A DNA stretch of 64,000 bases from Thalassobius sp002708925 (GCF_049803795.1 NZ_JBNAGJ010000001.1:186001-250000); one strand, 5' to 3'; shown: positions 9,335 to 18,705, counted from the first letter of the stretch. Notes: generated from the sequence alone by a model not told the origin. Program-made: numbers and translations.

Positions 9335-11603
9335 CGACAACCGTCACATCGCCCTCGACATTTTCCGGCCAGTGCAGCTGTACCTGATCGCGGTTGGCGC
9401 CCTCTTCGGTCGATACCCAGGGCATCGCGAAATTATCCGAGCCCCCTCCGTCGCGGATGCGGGACCGGGCCACGACGGATTCGACATTGCGCGCATAGCC
9501 GCCAAACGGCAGCGGGCCCGCGCAATAAACCGTCCAGGTGTCATTGGGGGTGTTTTGCTCATGATCCAGAACCAGCGGGTTCTCGATGCCTTGTTCGATG
9601 TTGTTAAAGCTGTTGCCCTTGACCACGATGTTGCGCATCCGGCCGAAATCCAGATCGGCAAACGAGGTATCCACCCGGTCCACGCGGTCCAGCACTCCAT
9701 GGATCGAGCGGAACACGTTGCCGGTGACATTCAGCCCGTTGATGAAATGCCCGGACCCGTGCGGCTTGATCACGATGAAGCGGAACCAGGACGCCGAATC
9801 GATCGACTGGAACACGTTGTTTGAAATGTTCAGCGCGCTGAAGGAAAACTCGCTGTTGAATTCCGGCGCGGGGTCGTGTTCGTTCGTCCATTCGACAAAG
9901 CAGTTGTCGATATAGTTGCCGTCGATGGTGGCGCGGTTGTGGGGGCTGGTCAGCACCAGGCCCGAGGTCCGCAGGCCCTCCAGTTCGCTGTCGCCCTGGA
10001 ACCAGTGGTTGCCCGAAATGATCGAGCTGGTCCCGGCCAAGACCGCGAAATGACGGAACTTGGTGATCCGGTTGTTGCGTAGTTTCACGTCGTTGGCATT
10101 GGCATTCAGCGCAATCGAGACCCGATCCTGCGCGCGGGTGCCGCCTTCGTCCGACAGGAACTGGCAGCGGTCGATCAACATGCCCTGACAGCCTTCGCCG
10201 GGGCTGGAAATCCCGCGATCCTTGGGCGCGGTCATGAAGCTGTCCTTCAGATGGAACGTCAGGCCTGCCGGTGCCAGCAGAATGCCGCTGCTGCGGCCGC
10301 CGCATTGGAACTCGACATCCGAAATCATGAACTTCGACAGCTTCTGGAACCCCGAGAAATCCAGAATGTATTTGAACCGCGTAAAGGAATAGGTCTGCGT
10401 GCCCACCGCATCATACAGGGGCCGGGACAGGGTGATTTCCTGCGTGGCGTTGTTTTTCGCGCGGACATAGACTTCGCGGCCCACCCCGTTTGCCCACACA
10501 AGCGCGCCGATCGGGATATTGGCGACATTGGTGACATTGGTCAGGGTTGTCGGATTGTTTGCGTTATAGGTCGCGGTCGAGGTGAAGCTCTCGGTATCCC
10601 AGTTCGCGTTGTTTTCGGCATAGAACTGGCCGTTCCGGATCTGGCGGCGGGTGGCGTATTCGGTGCGATTGTTCACCGCCGCCTGCATGTCAATCGGCCC
10701 CGAAACCGAGATCCGTCGCCCGCCCAGATCCAGCGATTCGTGATCGGAATTGTTCAGCAGCGACTGAAACGCCTTTTTGAACGCCAGCTCTTCGTTGTCG
10801 AAGGCGTCAATATAGGTGGGCAGGTCAAAGTTTTTGGTCAGCGACAGCATGGCCGCGTCCGGCATGGTCACTGTGCCCTCGAAACGCACCCGGTTTGAAA
10901 ACGTCACGTCGCTGCCCAGATAGTACGTCCCGGCCGAGATCAGCACAATGCGCCCGTCTGCGGCATCGTCTGCGGCCTCGAAGGCGGCGGTGTCGTCCGT
11001 CACACCATTGCCGATGGCGCCGAAATCGCGCACGTCCACCCAATCCAGCATCGAGCGCAGATACGCCTCGGTGATGTCCTCGATCACGATGTCGTCCACA
11101 CGGATCACGCCGCCGTTGGGGCCCGTGATATTCAGGCCGAAATGCCCATAGATCACCGGATCGGGCCAGATCATGTCCACACCGCCGCGATTGCCCGAGC
11201 CGACGATGGCGCTGATCTCGACGACCTCGCCGTAGCTGGTCAGATCCACCGAGGTTCCGACCCGTGTCAGCCCGGTGACCAGATCATTGTTGCCATCTCC
11301 GGCCCAGCCCGAAATCTGAACGCTGGGCAGGTTGCCGCTGATCGCCTTGACCCGTGCGGTGATGCGCAGATAGCAGCCCGGATAAATCGGGGTTTCGCCC
11401 ATATAGCGCAGCAGCTGCGTGCTGGTGGTTTTTTGCAATTCCAGACAGCCCGCGAAATCCTGGTCCGCAGGCACAAAGGCCGCGTTCACGGCCCCGTCAT
11501 AAGTGTCCGAGCCGGGCGTGCCTTCCCCACTGGACCACACATCCAGCCCAGCCTCGAACGGGGTGGGCATGAATACCACACCATCGGTAATCGCCTTGTT
11601 CAT
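9315..11603 (-). CDS. Right-handed beta-helix / pectate-lyase-like protein; possible GTA head-spike (GhsB-like)
   Basis: Protein of 762 residues with no signal peptide. Residues 1-185 form a beta-rich, carbohydrate-binding-like region. Residues 189-208 carry VDVRDFGAIGNGVTDD, the entry motif of pectate-lyase-3/glycosyl-hydrolase-28-related beta helices, and the rest shows repeated N-rich turns (LRNNRITKF, ISGNHWF, ISNNVFQ, VTGNVFRS, VKGNSFNN). The start at 11603 follows agaggaaagga; eleven extra upstream codons are unlikely. Established knowledge: similar proteins serve as phage tailspikes and as capsule-binding head spikes of the Rhodobacter gene transfer agent. Assigning this one to that role is inference, as no capsid or tail gene is adjacent. 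Confidence 0.6.
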   Translation of the reverse strand: MNKAITDGVVFMPTPFEAGLDVWSSGEGTPGSDTYDGAVNAAFVPADQDFAGCLELQKTTSTQLLRYMGETPIYPGCYLRITARVKAISGNLPSVQISGWAGDGNNDLVTGLTRVGTSVDLTSYGEVVEISAIVGSGNRGGVDMIWPDPVIYGHFGLNITGPNGGVIRVDDIVIEDITEAYLRSMLDWVDVRDFGAIGNGVTDDTAAFEAADDAADGRIVLISAGTYYLGSDVTFSNRVRFEGTVTMPDAAMLSLTKNFDLPTYIDAFDNEELAFKKAFQSLLNNSDHESLDLGGRRISVSGPIDMQAAVNNRTEYATRRQIRNGQFYAENNANWDTESFTSTATYNANNPTTLTNVTNVANIPIGALVWANGVGREVYVRAKNNATQEITLSRPLYDAVGTQTYSFTRFKYILDFSGFQKLSKFMISDVEFQCGGRSSGILLAPAGLTFHLKDSFMTAPKDRGISSPGEGCQGMLIDRCQFLSDEGGTRAQDRVSIALNANANDVKLRNNRITKFRHFAVLAGTSSIISGNHWFQGDSELEGLRTSGLVLTSPHNRATIDGNYIDNCFVEWTNEHDPAPEFNSEFSFSALNISNNVFQSIDSASWFRFIVIKPHGSGHFINGLNVTGNVFRSIHGVLDRVDRVDTSFADLDFGRMRNIVVKGNSFNNIEQGIENPLVLDHEQNTPNDTWTVYCAGPLPFGGYARNVESVVARSRIRDGGGSDNFAMPWVSTEEGANRDQVQLHWPENVEGDVTVVVRMDAY

Positions 11604-11767
11604 TGCGTATCCTTTCCTCTGTCCCCGCAAGGCCACATGCCTGACCGGGCAATCCGCTGTCCGGGTCCGCTCCCGGCTGAGAGGGGGATAGCAAACGAAG
11701 GGTTAACAGCCCCTGAGACCACCGTGACGGTGGGGGCGTTTGCTGATTGTTTCCAGAGGGTTACACT

Positions 11768-12511
11768 TTATGATCCGTCGCGCGAATCCGGCAGCCAGTC
11801 AAAGGCGCGCTGTAGCTGAGCGGCCCCATCGGTTTTGAACCAGCGCCCATGGGCCAGGATCACCCGTTCGGGATTCCACTCCAGCATCTGCTGAACCGAG
11901 CCCCGCAGCGCCGGAAAATGATTGCGAAAGGTCAGCCGCATATCGCGCGGCATTCCCCCGTTCGGGGCCTGAATGCCGCCGATCCGGGTGGCCAGCTTCA
12001 TCCACCAGGGCAAGTGTTCGGGGTCGAAATTCTCGATCAGGTCTGTCAGGATCAGGCTGCGGCTGGCGCGGTGGAAAAACACTGCCTCGCGGTGGATCAA
12101 AGAGCCCTTCACGATCAGCTGTTCGATCTGTCCGGCCCAGGCTTGCGGTGCCTCATCCGTCAGCGCATGATCGAACCGCCCCGGCAGCCCGCGCCGCCTG
12201 GCGCGTTCCTTTACGCCCGGCGCGGCCCAGGCCTGGGCGCTGGGGAAGGCCGCCTGCCATTCATGCACATAGGCATAGTGAATCCAGTTCGGCGCGATCA
12301 GGTGGCGCACTGGCCCCAGCGCGTCCAGCTCGGTGTGCAGCCCATCCGTCAGCCGCGTGGGCGAATGTACCCACAGCCCGCCACCGGCCAGCCGGGCCAC
12401 CGTGGCACGGGTGGAAAAGGGCATCCCGTAAAACCGGATCGCGGGGCCGTCGATCAGCCAGATGTCCCGCGCCACGGGTTTCAGCGTGTTCAGAGGCTCG
12501 TATCCCGTCAT
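11768..12511 (-). CDS. DUF4336 domain protein (metallo-beta-lactamase-like fold)
   Basis: Protein of 247 residues matching the DUF4336 pattern: the conserved opening DIWLIDGPAIRFYGMPFSTR, LWVHSPT, HLIAPNWIHYAYVHEW and the late ILAHGRWF. The family is distantly related to metallo-beta-lactamase-fold hydrolases, but most copies lack the classical HxHxDH site, as here, so catalytic function is unclear. The ATG at 12511 is chosen because the family begins there; 20 further codons upstream are open. It is separated from lysK by a terminator and so is transcribed on its own. Confidence 0.75.
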   Translation of the reverse strand: MTGYEPLNTLKPVARDIWLIDGPAIRFYGMPFSTRATVARLAGGGLWVHSPTRLTDGLHTELDALGPVRHLIAPNWIHYAYVHEWQAAFPSAQAWAAPGVKERARRRGLPGRFDHALTDEAPQAWAGQIEQLIVKGSLIHREAVFFHRASRSLILTDLIENFDPEHLPWWMKLATRIGGIQAPNGGMPRDMRLTFRNHFPALRGSVQQMLEWNPERVILAHGRWFKTDGAAQLQRAFDWLPDSRDGS

Positions 12512-12550
12512 GCGACATTCATCCTGCGCGCCGTCTGCAAAAACAAGCGT

Positions 12551-12583
12551 AAAATGCAAAAGGCCGCGCACCCGGCGCGGCCT
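12551..12583 (-). terminator. Terminator of lysK (minus strand)
   Basis: An 8-bp GC stem, ggccgcgc / gcgcggcc (12562-12569 with 12575-12582), with a 5-base loop. Read on the minus strand it is followed by ttttgcatttt, a usable U-rich tail after the lysyl-tRNA synthetase gene. Confidence 0.75.
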
Positions 12584-12618
12584 CTTTATATATGTCCGGA
12601 TATTGGTCCAGACGGGGC

Positions 12619-14193
12619 TTAGCCCAGCTCGCCCGCCAGGCCCTTATCAATCAGAGCGATGGTTTCGTCGATCCCATAGAGCGCGATGAACCCGCCGAAG
12701 CGCGGCCCCTGGGACGCGCCCAGCAGCACCTCATAGAGCGCCTTGAACCAGTCGCGCATCGGATCGAACCGTTCGCGGCCCACACTGAACACCAGCCCTT
12801 GCAGCTCTTCTGCGTCCACGGGGGCATCCCAGGCGGCCAGCTTGTCGCGAAGCTCGGTCAGGGCTTCGCGCTCCAGATCGGTGGGCGCGCGGAACACTTT
12901 GGTCGGCTTCACGAAGTCGTTGTAGTAGCGCACGGCAAAGCCCGCGGCCTGATCCATATCGGCATTGGTTTCGGGGCTGGCATCCGGCGCATAGCGCTGA
13001 ATAAAGCCCCACATCGTGTCCTTGTCCTCGGCCCCCGACACGGACGCCAGGTTCAGCAGCATCCCAAAAGGCACCACCATGGTGGACGCGGGCGGGTTGC
13101 CGTTGTGGATATGCCAGACCGGGTTATTCACCTGTTGCGCCGCATCCTGACCGGGGAAGGCGCGCAGCTGCTGGTGGTAGTCGTCCACGGCCTTGGGGAT
13201 TACGTCGAAATGCATCCGCTTGGCGGTCTTGGGCTTTTGATACATGAAGTACGACAGGCTTTCGGTGCTGGCATAGGTCAGCCATTCGTCGATCGTCAGC
13301 CCGTTGCCTTTCGACTTGGAAATCTTCTCACCGTTTTCGTCCAGGAACAGCTCATAGGTGAAATGCTCGGGCTTCTTGCCGCCCAGAATCTGGCAGATCC
13401 GGTCATAGATCGGCGTGTTGGTGCTGTGATCCTTGCCGTACATTTCGAAATCCACGTCCAGAGCGGCCCAGCGGGCGCCGAAATCGGGCTTCCATTGCAA
13501 TTTCACATTGCCACCAGTCACCGGCAGGGTCCATTCGCGGCCGCCCTCGTCATCGAAGGTGATGGTGTAATCGTCCTTGTTTACCGATTTCATCGGCACA
13601 TACAGAACGCGGCCGGTTTCGGGGTGGATGGGCAGGAAGATCGAGTAGGTCTGCTGGCGCTCTTCGCGCAGGGATTTCAGCATCACCTTCATCACGTCAT
13701 CGTATTTGTCCACGGCGCGTTTCAGCACCTCGTCGAACTGGCCGGTCTTGTAGAATTCGGTGGCCGAGTAGAACTCGTATTCAAATCCGAACGTATCCAG
13801 AAACCGGCGCAGCATGGCGTTGTTGTGATCGCCAAAGCTGTCGAATTCCTCGAACGGGTCGGGCACGGCGGTCAGCGGTTTTTGGATATTGGCGTGCAGC
13901 AATTCCTGGTTCGGCACGTTTTCGGGCACTTTGCGCATCCCGTCCATATCGTCCGAAAAACAGATCAGACGGGTGGGGATGTCGCTGATCAGCTCGAACG
14001 CGTGGCGGATCATCGTGGTGCGGGCGACCTCGCCAAAGGTGCCGATATGCGGCAGGCCCGACGGCCCATAGCCGGTTTCAAACAGGACATGCCCCTTTTC
14101 GGGGGCCTTCTTTTCGTAGCGTTTGACCAGCTTGCGGGCCTCCTCAAAGGGCCAGGCTTTGGATTTGAGTGCGGCTTCACGCAGGTCAGACAT
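12619..14193 (-). CDS. lysK: Lysyl-tRNA synthetase, class I
   Basis: Class I-type LysRS of 524 residues, charging tRNA-Lys. The HIGH-equivalent HIGT is at residues 49-52 within GYGPSGLPHIGTFGE, and the KMSKS-equivalent KISKSKG lies in the middle of the protein, as in archaeal and alphaproteobacterial LysK. Most other bacteria use an unrelated class II enzyme, so this is a lineage marker. The start at 14193 has a GGAG site 8 bases upstream; 34 further open codons are ignored. Followed by a terminator. Confidence 0.95.
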   Translation of the reverse strand: MSDLREAALKSKAWPFEEARKLVKRYEKKAPEKGHVLFETGYGPSGLPHIGTFGEVARTTMIRHAFELISDIPTRLICFSDDMDGMRKVPENVPNQELLHANIQKPLTAVPDPFEEFDSFGDHNNAMLRRFLDTFGFEYEFYSATEFYKTGQFDEVLKRAVDKYDDVMKVMLKSLREERQQTYSIFLPIHPETGRVLYVPMKSVNKDDYTITFDDEGGREWTLPVTGGNVKLQWKPDFGARWAALDVDFEMYGKDHSTNTPIYDRICQILGGKKPEHFTYELFLDENGEKISKSKGNGLTIDEWLTYASTESLSYFMYQKPKTAKRMHFDVIPKAVDDYHQQLRAFPGQDAAQQVNNPVWHIHNGNPPASTMVVPFGMLLNLASVSGAEDKDTMWGFIQRYAPDASPETNADMDQAAGFAVRYYNDFVKPTKVFRAPTDLEREALTELRDKLAAWDAPVDAEELQGLVFSVGRERFDPMRDWFKALYEVLLGASQGPRFGGFIALYGIDETIALIDKGLAGELG

Positions 14194-14315
14194 GTCTTGC
14201 TCCAACAGAGATGGGTCCGCCCGCGCCCCATGCGCGGCAGACCGCCGCTTCCTATTGCGGCGCGGCGCGACAGTCAATATTCTGCACTGCGACAACGATC
14301 ATCAGGACGCATGAA

Positions 14316-14747
14316 ATGACCGCAGAAGCCGATGTTTCCCACCCGCTCAGCCCGCAAGACTGCCTTGTGGCGCTGATGATTGCCGTTTCGGCCTCAGACG
14401 AGGAGCTGCGCACCGCTGAATTGGTGAAGATTCAGAACGCGGTGAATCACCTGCCGATTTTTGCCGATTACGATATCGACCGGATGAATGTCATGGGCAA
14501 AACCGTGATGGATCTGTTCGGAGAAGAGGACGGGCTGGATGCTCTGTTCGGTCTGATCCGCGACAACCTGCCGGAAAAACTGTTCGAAACGGCCTATGCG
14601 CTGGCCTGCGATGTGGCTGCCGCCGATGGCACGCTTCAGGAAACCGAGCTGCGCCTGCTGGAAGAGATCCGTTATGAGCTGAACATCGACCGCCTGCACG
14701 CCGCCGCGATCGAGCGCGGCGCGCGGGCGCGGCACATCAGCCTTTAA
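14316..14747 (+). CDS. TerB-family (tellurite-resistance-like) protein
   Basis: Helical cytoplasmic protein of 143 residues. The pattern LVALMIAVSASDEELRTAELVKI ... AYALACDVAAADGTLQETELRLLEEIRYEL matches the TerB/TerB-N-like domain, with two acidic, calcium-binding-like DxEL segments. TerB proteins are linked to tellurite resistance and stress responses, but stand-alone copies such as this have no established role. The gene is divergent from lysK; the start at 14316 is where homology begins. Its last 4 bases overlap the end of the convergent dacB. Confidence 0.8.
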   Translation: MTAEADVSHPLSPQDCLVALMIAVSASDEELRTAELVKIQNAVNHLPIFADYDIDRMNVMGKTVMDLFGEEDGLDALFGLIRDNLPEKLFETAYALACDVAAADGTLQETELRLLEEIRYELNIDRLHAAAIERGARARHISL

Positions 14748-16234
14748 CTGCCATAAAGCGTGCCCCAGCGCTCGATCAGGGCCTGTTGCAGCTTCTTTGA
14801 CGACTTGTTCCAGTGGCGCCCCCCGTCGGGGCGTTCACGTTCGGCGCGGCTCAAGCGTTTGCGGCGTGCCTGATCTGCGGTGAAAATCGCGAAAGTCAGC
14901 TCGGTCCCGTCTGCGGCCGTCATGTACCCGGCCAGAGAGCTGACGAAATTCAGCGTTCCGGTCTTGGCGCGTACCTTGATCGGGTGGGCCTTGTTCACCC
15001 GTCCGCGCGCATCGCGCAGGGGGATATTCTTCATCAGATCGCGCAGCGGGCCGTTGTGATAGGCGGCGCTCAGGGCGTGGCCCATGTCCTCGGATGTCAG
15101 GCGCGAGCCATCGCCCAATCCCGAGTGATCCACCAGCCGGGTATGCGTCATGCCCAGCCTTTGCGCGGCCCAGCGGCTCATTTCCTGGGCCGAGCCGCGC
15201 AGAGTGCCGGCCTTACCCAGCCGCGCCCGCGTGGCCGCCAGCCCCACCAGTTCGGCGGTCAGGTTGGTGGAATATTTCAGCATCCCGCGCAGGATGTTGC
15301 GCAGCGTGTCGCTTTCATGGGTGATCAGAGCCGTCCCACCCGGCAGTTTGGCGGCCTGGGCCTCGCGCGGTAGCGCAATTCCCTCCGCGCGGGCCAGGGT
15401 GCGGAACACCTGCCCGGCGTAAATGTCCGGTTTGCGTACGGGCAACCAGCGAGAGCCGCCCTTGCCCAGGGCCCCGCTGGCGACGGTCCAGCTGTCCACG
15501 CCGTTGCGGTCGCGATAGGTATAGACCGGCAGATCCCGTTTCACGACGGACATCGTGGCCATACGGACGGCAGGGCGGTAGCGTTCGGATCGGGCGTCCA
15601 TTGTCACGCCCCAGCTGTCGCCAGCCCGTTTCCATTCGAAATGCACCCGGTTGAAGTTCAGCGACAGCCCCGAGAGCGCCGGGTTATAGCCTACATGCTC
15701 GGGCTGGCTGGAATCGATCTGCCGCGCATAGGGAACAGAGCCGCCCCAGACCAGAAATTTGCCGGTGATCCCGGTGACGCCCGCGTTTTTCAGCCCTGCG
15801 GCCATTGTCGCCAGGGCATCGGTGTCCAGGGTCGGGTCGCCGCCGCCCGCCAGGATCAGATCGCCCTGGATTTTGCCGCCCTGAACCGGACCTGTAGCAA
15901 TCAGGCGCGTCCGAAAGCGATGGTCAGGCCCCAGATGTTCCAGCGCATAAAGAGCGGTCACGGATTTCGCCACACTGGCCGGCGGCAGCCCCTGATCAGC
16001 GTGGCGGGTCTCTAGGATCTGGCCGGTTTTCGCGTCGGCCACGATGAACGAGACCTCTCCGCTTAGCCCGGCCTTGGCGATCAGGGCCTCGGCCCCGGTG
16101 ACGGCCATCTTGTGAAACCCGTCGGGGCGCAGATGCGGGCGCAGTGACAGAGCAGGCGGCCCCGCCAGCACGGGCTGCGCCGCGAACCCCGCAGCGATGG
16201 TAAAAAAGGAACGTCTGGAAATGCGTTGAACCAT
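14744..16234 (-). CDS. dacB: D-alanyl-D-alanine carboxypeptidase/endopeptidase (PBP4 type)
   Basis: Periplasmic low-molecular-mass penicillin-binding protein, class C, of 496 residues, trimming or cleaving peptidoglycan cross-links. The N terminus (SRRSFFTIAAGFAAQPVLA) is a twin-arginine-like signal peptide. The active site is complete: SVAK with Ser87/Lys90, an SxN motif in YSTNLTAE and a KTG motif in RAKTGTLNF. Length and spacing, with a large insert between SxxK and SxN, fit PBP4/DacB. It lies downstream of nadD on the same strand with a 63-base gap. Confidence 0.92.
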   Translation of the reverse strand: MVQRISRRSFFTIAAGFAAQPVLAGPPALSLRPHLRPDGFHKMAVTGAEALIAKAGLSGEVSFIVADAKTGQILETRHADQGLPPASVAKSVTALYALEHLGPDHRFRTRLIATGPVQGGKIQGDLILAGGGDPTLDTDALATMAAGLKNAGVTGITGKFLVWGGSVPYARQIDSSQPEHVGYNPALSGLSLNFNRVHFEWKRAGDSWGVTMDARSERYRPAVRMATMSVVKRDLPVYTYRDRNGVDSWTVASGALGKGGSRWLPVRKPDIYAGQVFRTLARAEGIALPREAQAAKLPGGTALITHESDTLRNILRGMLKYSTNLTAELVGLAATRARLGKAGTLRGSAQEMSRWAAQRLGMTHTRLVDHSGLGDGSRLTSEDMGHALSAAYHNGPLRDLMKNIPLRDARGRVNKAHPIKVRAKTGTLNFVSSLAGYMTAADGTELTFAIFTADQARRKRLSRAERERPDGGRHWNKSSKKLQQALIERWGTLYGS

Positions 16235-16297
16235 GGGAAAATCTAACCCCAGCCTTTCATATAGAACAAGCGCCCAAAATTGACGTTTGCTTCTGAA

Positions 16298-16897
16298 TTA
16301 GCGCCAATCACCCCTGTCGCGGATTTCTGTTGACGAATGATCTCGCATCGGGACGTTCAGAAAGCACCATTTCGGCGCTGCGGCATGTCCCAGCATCCGG
16401 CTGTCGGATCGGCCCAGGCGCGCGTGCTCGAATACCCGTGCGGTTTTCGAGGACCGGGCCGAGATTCTCTGGCCGGGCCGGGCCAGCACTCCTACCGGGA
16501 CCGAGCGCATGATCCATCGCCAGTCCTGCCATTGGCTGAACTGCACCAGATTGTCCGCGCCCATCAGCCAGACAAAGCGGACCTTTGGATAAAGCCGCTG
16601 CAACTGGCGCAGGGTCTGCGCGGTATAGCGCGTGCCCAGCTGTGCCTCGATGTCGGTGATTTTGACGCGCGGGTGCTGCATCACCTGCCGCGCGTGCCGG
16701 AGGCGGCGATCCATGCCGGCGGGGCCGTGTTCTTTAAGCGGGTTGCCGGGGCTGACCAGCCACCAGACCTCGTCCAGCCCGAAGCGTTTCAGGGCCTCGC
16801 GGGTGATATGCGCATGGCCTTCGTGGGCCGGATCGAAGGATCCCCCCAGCAGCCCGACCACCCGCCCCGCAGGCGCATATGGCACAGAGTTTCTCAT
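16298..16897 (-). CDS. nadD: Nicotinate-nucleotide adenylyltransferase
   Basis: NaMN adenylyltransferase of 199 residues making deamido-NAD in de novo and salvage NAD synthesis. The nucleotidyl-transferase motif GGSFDPAHEGH is at residues 18-28 and the late SSTEIRDR motif is near the C terminus. The start at 16897 places the motif at the usual distance from the N terminus; the longer open frame runs into the divergent regulator gene and is rejected. In Rhodobacterales nadD often sits near rsfS and proA, which are not seen here. Confidence 0.93.
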   Translation of the reverse strand: MRNSVPYAPAGRVVGLLGGSFDPAHEGHAHITREALKRFGLDEVWWLVSPGNPLKEHGPAGMDRRLRHARQVMQHPRVKITDIEAQLGTRYTAQTLRQLQRLYPKVRFVWLMGADNLVQFSQWQDWRWIMRSVPVGVLARPGQRISARSSKTARVFEHARLGRSDSRMLGHAAAPKWCFLNVPMRDHSSTEIRDRGDWR

Positions 16898-16937
16898 CCC
16901 GCTTCCATCGCCCTGGCATATGAGGCCTGTCAAGCCG

Positions 16938-17000
16938 ATTGACGCATCCTGCGGTTGACAGAGAGAGTATCGTTGACTTATGCAAACCAAATAGGTTGAC
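16938..17000. promoter_or_regulatory. Cluster of four TTGAC motifs between nadD and the MarR-GNAT gene
   Basis: TTGAC occurs four times in 62 bases (first bases 16939, 16955, 16973, 16996). The copy at 16955 reads TTGACA and could be a -35 box for the regulator gene; the others may be operator half-sites for the MarR-like protein. No good -10 box is seen. Confidence 0.3.
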
Positions 17001-17015
17001 TGAGGTAAATCAAAA

Positions 17016-17891
17016 ATGTCCGACAATGCAATCGCCCGCATCCGCCGCTTCAATCGGGCGGTGACGCGTGAAACCGGGGCTCTGGATCAGTCTTTCCTGG
17101 GGCGCGGGCGGCCGTTGGGGGTGGCGCGGGTGCTTCATGCCATCGGCGCGCAGGGTGCAGATCTAGAGGATATTCGCCGCTACCTGGGGCTGGATAAGAC
17201 CTTGCTGAGCCGCTATCTGAAAACGCTACAGGATGAGGGCCTGACCACCTTAGAGAAAGACGCCGCCGATGGCCGTCGGCGCCGCGCCGTCCTGACGGAT
17301 CGAGGGCGGGCCGAGTGTGAGGCCTATAATGCCCTGTCCAATGCCCGCGCCCAATCCCTGCTGACGCGCCATCCCGATCCGGCCGCTGTTCTGGCGGCGA
17401 TGGATCTGATCGCCACGGCTCTGGGCCCCGATGACGTTGACATGCAAGAGCTGGACCCGCGCCACCCGGCGGCCCTTGGGTGCCTGAACGCCTATTACAA
17501 GGAACTGTCGCAGCGTCTGCGCACCGGGTTTGACGTGTCTCTGTCCGCCGATCCCGAGGCCGCGGATATGCTGGCGCCGCGCGGGGCCTTTGTGGTGGCG
17601 GTGTCGGATGGGGTGCCGCTGGGCTGCGTCGGGCTGAAGGGCACGGACAAGGGCTATGCCGAGATCAAACGCCTGTGGGTCTCGCCCGCCGCGCGGGGGC
17701 TGGGGATGGCCAAGCGCCTGATGTTCCGGATTGAAACCCGCGCGCGCGATCTGGGCATTGCTACCTTGCGGCTGGATACCAACTCGGCCCTGCCCGAGGC
17801 CGTCAGCATGTATCGCAGCGCTGGCTGGACCGAGATCGACCGTTTCAACGATGACCCCTATCCGGACCACTTTTTTGAAAAGACCCTGTAG
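17016..17891 (+). CDS. MarR-type HTH regulator fused to a GNAT acetyltransferase
   Basis: Two-domain protein of 291 residues. Residues 1-125 are a winged helix of the MarR type (DIRRYLGLDKTLLSRYLKTLQDEGL, then the basic wing DAADGRRRRAVLT). Residues 140-291 are a GNAT N-acetyltransferase with the acetyl-CoA loop VSPAARGLGMAKRL and a terminal SMYRSAGW motif. Such fusions are common but few have been assigned a substrate. It is divergent from nadD, and its upstream region carries repeated TTGAC motifs that may be its own operators. Confidence 0.88.
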   Translation: MSDNAIARIRRFNRAVTRETGALDQSFLGRGRPLGVARVLHAIGAQGADLEDIRRYLGLDKTLLSRYLKTLQDEGLTTLEKDAADGRRRRAVLTDRGRAECEAYNALSNARAQSLLTRHPDPAAVLAAMDLIATALGPDDVDMQELDPRHPAALGCLNAYYKELSQRLRTGFDVSLSADPEAADMLAPRGAFVVAVSDGVPLGCVGLKGTDKGYAEIKRLWVSPAARGLGMAKRLMFRIETRARDLGIATLRLDTNSALPEAVSMYRSAGWTEIDRFNDDPYPDHFFEKTL

Positions 17892-17901
17892 GGGCGTGGG
17901 C

Positions 17902-18633
17902 TTAGCGCTTCCTCAGGCGTCGCAGCCCTTTCAGGTCGTCCGGGCGCTTCAGCGTATGGATCAGGCGGTGACAGGTGGCGCATAGAACGGCGAAATCATC
18001 GGGTGATACGGCCCGCTCCTGCGGTGGCATCTGCGCCACGGGCCGCAGGTGATGCGCATCCATGCAGGCCATGGCCTTGTCACGCCCAAAGGCCGCTTCG
18101 GCGTCCAGATCGCAGCCTTCGCAGACCAGCCCCTTGGTCTCTTTGATCCGCCGCGTACTGACCCCGCGCCGTTCCCATCTTAAATGATACTTAGCGATTT
18201 TGCGCTCATATCCCAGAGGTGCCTGCTGGGACTGAGCCGGTTCCGAGGGGTTCAGAAGCGTCTCGGCATTGTTTTCGGTTTCGTGGCCATCCGGGTGAAA
18301 TACGGTGTGGGGGTCGGCCAGCTCTTCGGGGTCGAAACCGGACAGGCCAAGATGACGCTTGCGATCTTTGTCAAAGATAACATATGCAAAGCCCAGCTTG
18401 CCAAGATCGCGGCGATACCTATCGCTGGTGAACTGTGGATACAGATCTTTCCCGGACAATGCCCCGGCAATACGCACAGCAGGCTTTAAATCCCACAGCA
18501 TCCCATCACGCGGATCCATCAGATACACCTTCCCTGACCAGCTTGACGGTGAAACATCCTGATCCGGCATCGCGTCCAATGCGGCCAGAATATCTGCGCG
18601 CGTCATCCCGATCTCGTCAAAACTATAGCCCAT
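17902..18633 (-). CDS. HNH endonuclease domain protein
   Basis: Protein of 243 residues whose C-terminal third is an HNH/McrA-like nuclease: CEGCDLDAEAAFG, DAHHLRPV and LCATCHRLIH provide a zinc-binding CxxC...CxxC frame and the catalytic HH pair. The N-terminal part (residues 1-140) is not recognised. The start at 18633 has GAGGAGC 7 bases upstream; the ATG at 18651 overlaps that site. No methyltransferase or restriction partner is nearby, so it is either a solitary nuclease of unknown role or a modified-DNA-specific restriction enzyme. Confidence 0.78.
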   Translation of the reverse strand: MGYSFDEIGMTRADILAALDAMPDQDVSPSSWSGKVYLMDPRDGMLWDLKPAVRIAGALSGKDLYPQFTSDRYRRDLGKLGFAYVIFDKDRKRHLGLSGFDPEELADPHTVFHPDGHETENNAETLLNPSEPAQSQQAPLGYERKIAKYHLRWERRGVSTRRIKETKGLVCEGCDLDAEAAFGRDKAMACMDAHHLRPVAQMPPQERAVSPDDFAVLCATCHRLIHTLKRPDDLKGLRRLRKR

Positions 18634-18705
18634 AACAATTGCTCCTCTCATAAACCTCGGCTATCACACGGCCCAACCTGATTTCCCCGAACCCCGAGGT
18701 CCGAC

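Noticed and set aside
11719..11733. CCACCG-TGA-CGGTGG dyad as a terminator between the beta-helix and DUF4336 genes
   Set aside because: Neither strand has a U-rich tail after it; role unclear and probably incidental.
18000..18633. HNH gene as part of a restriction-modification or CRISPR-linked defence locus
   Set aside because: No methyltransferase, specificity subunit, Cas gene or repeat array adjoins it; no CRISPR array was seen anywhere in the window.
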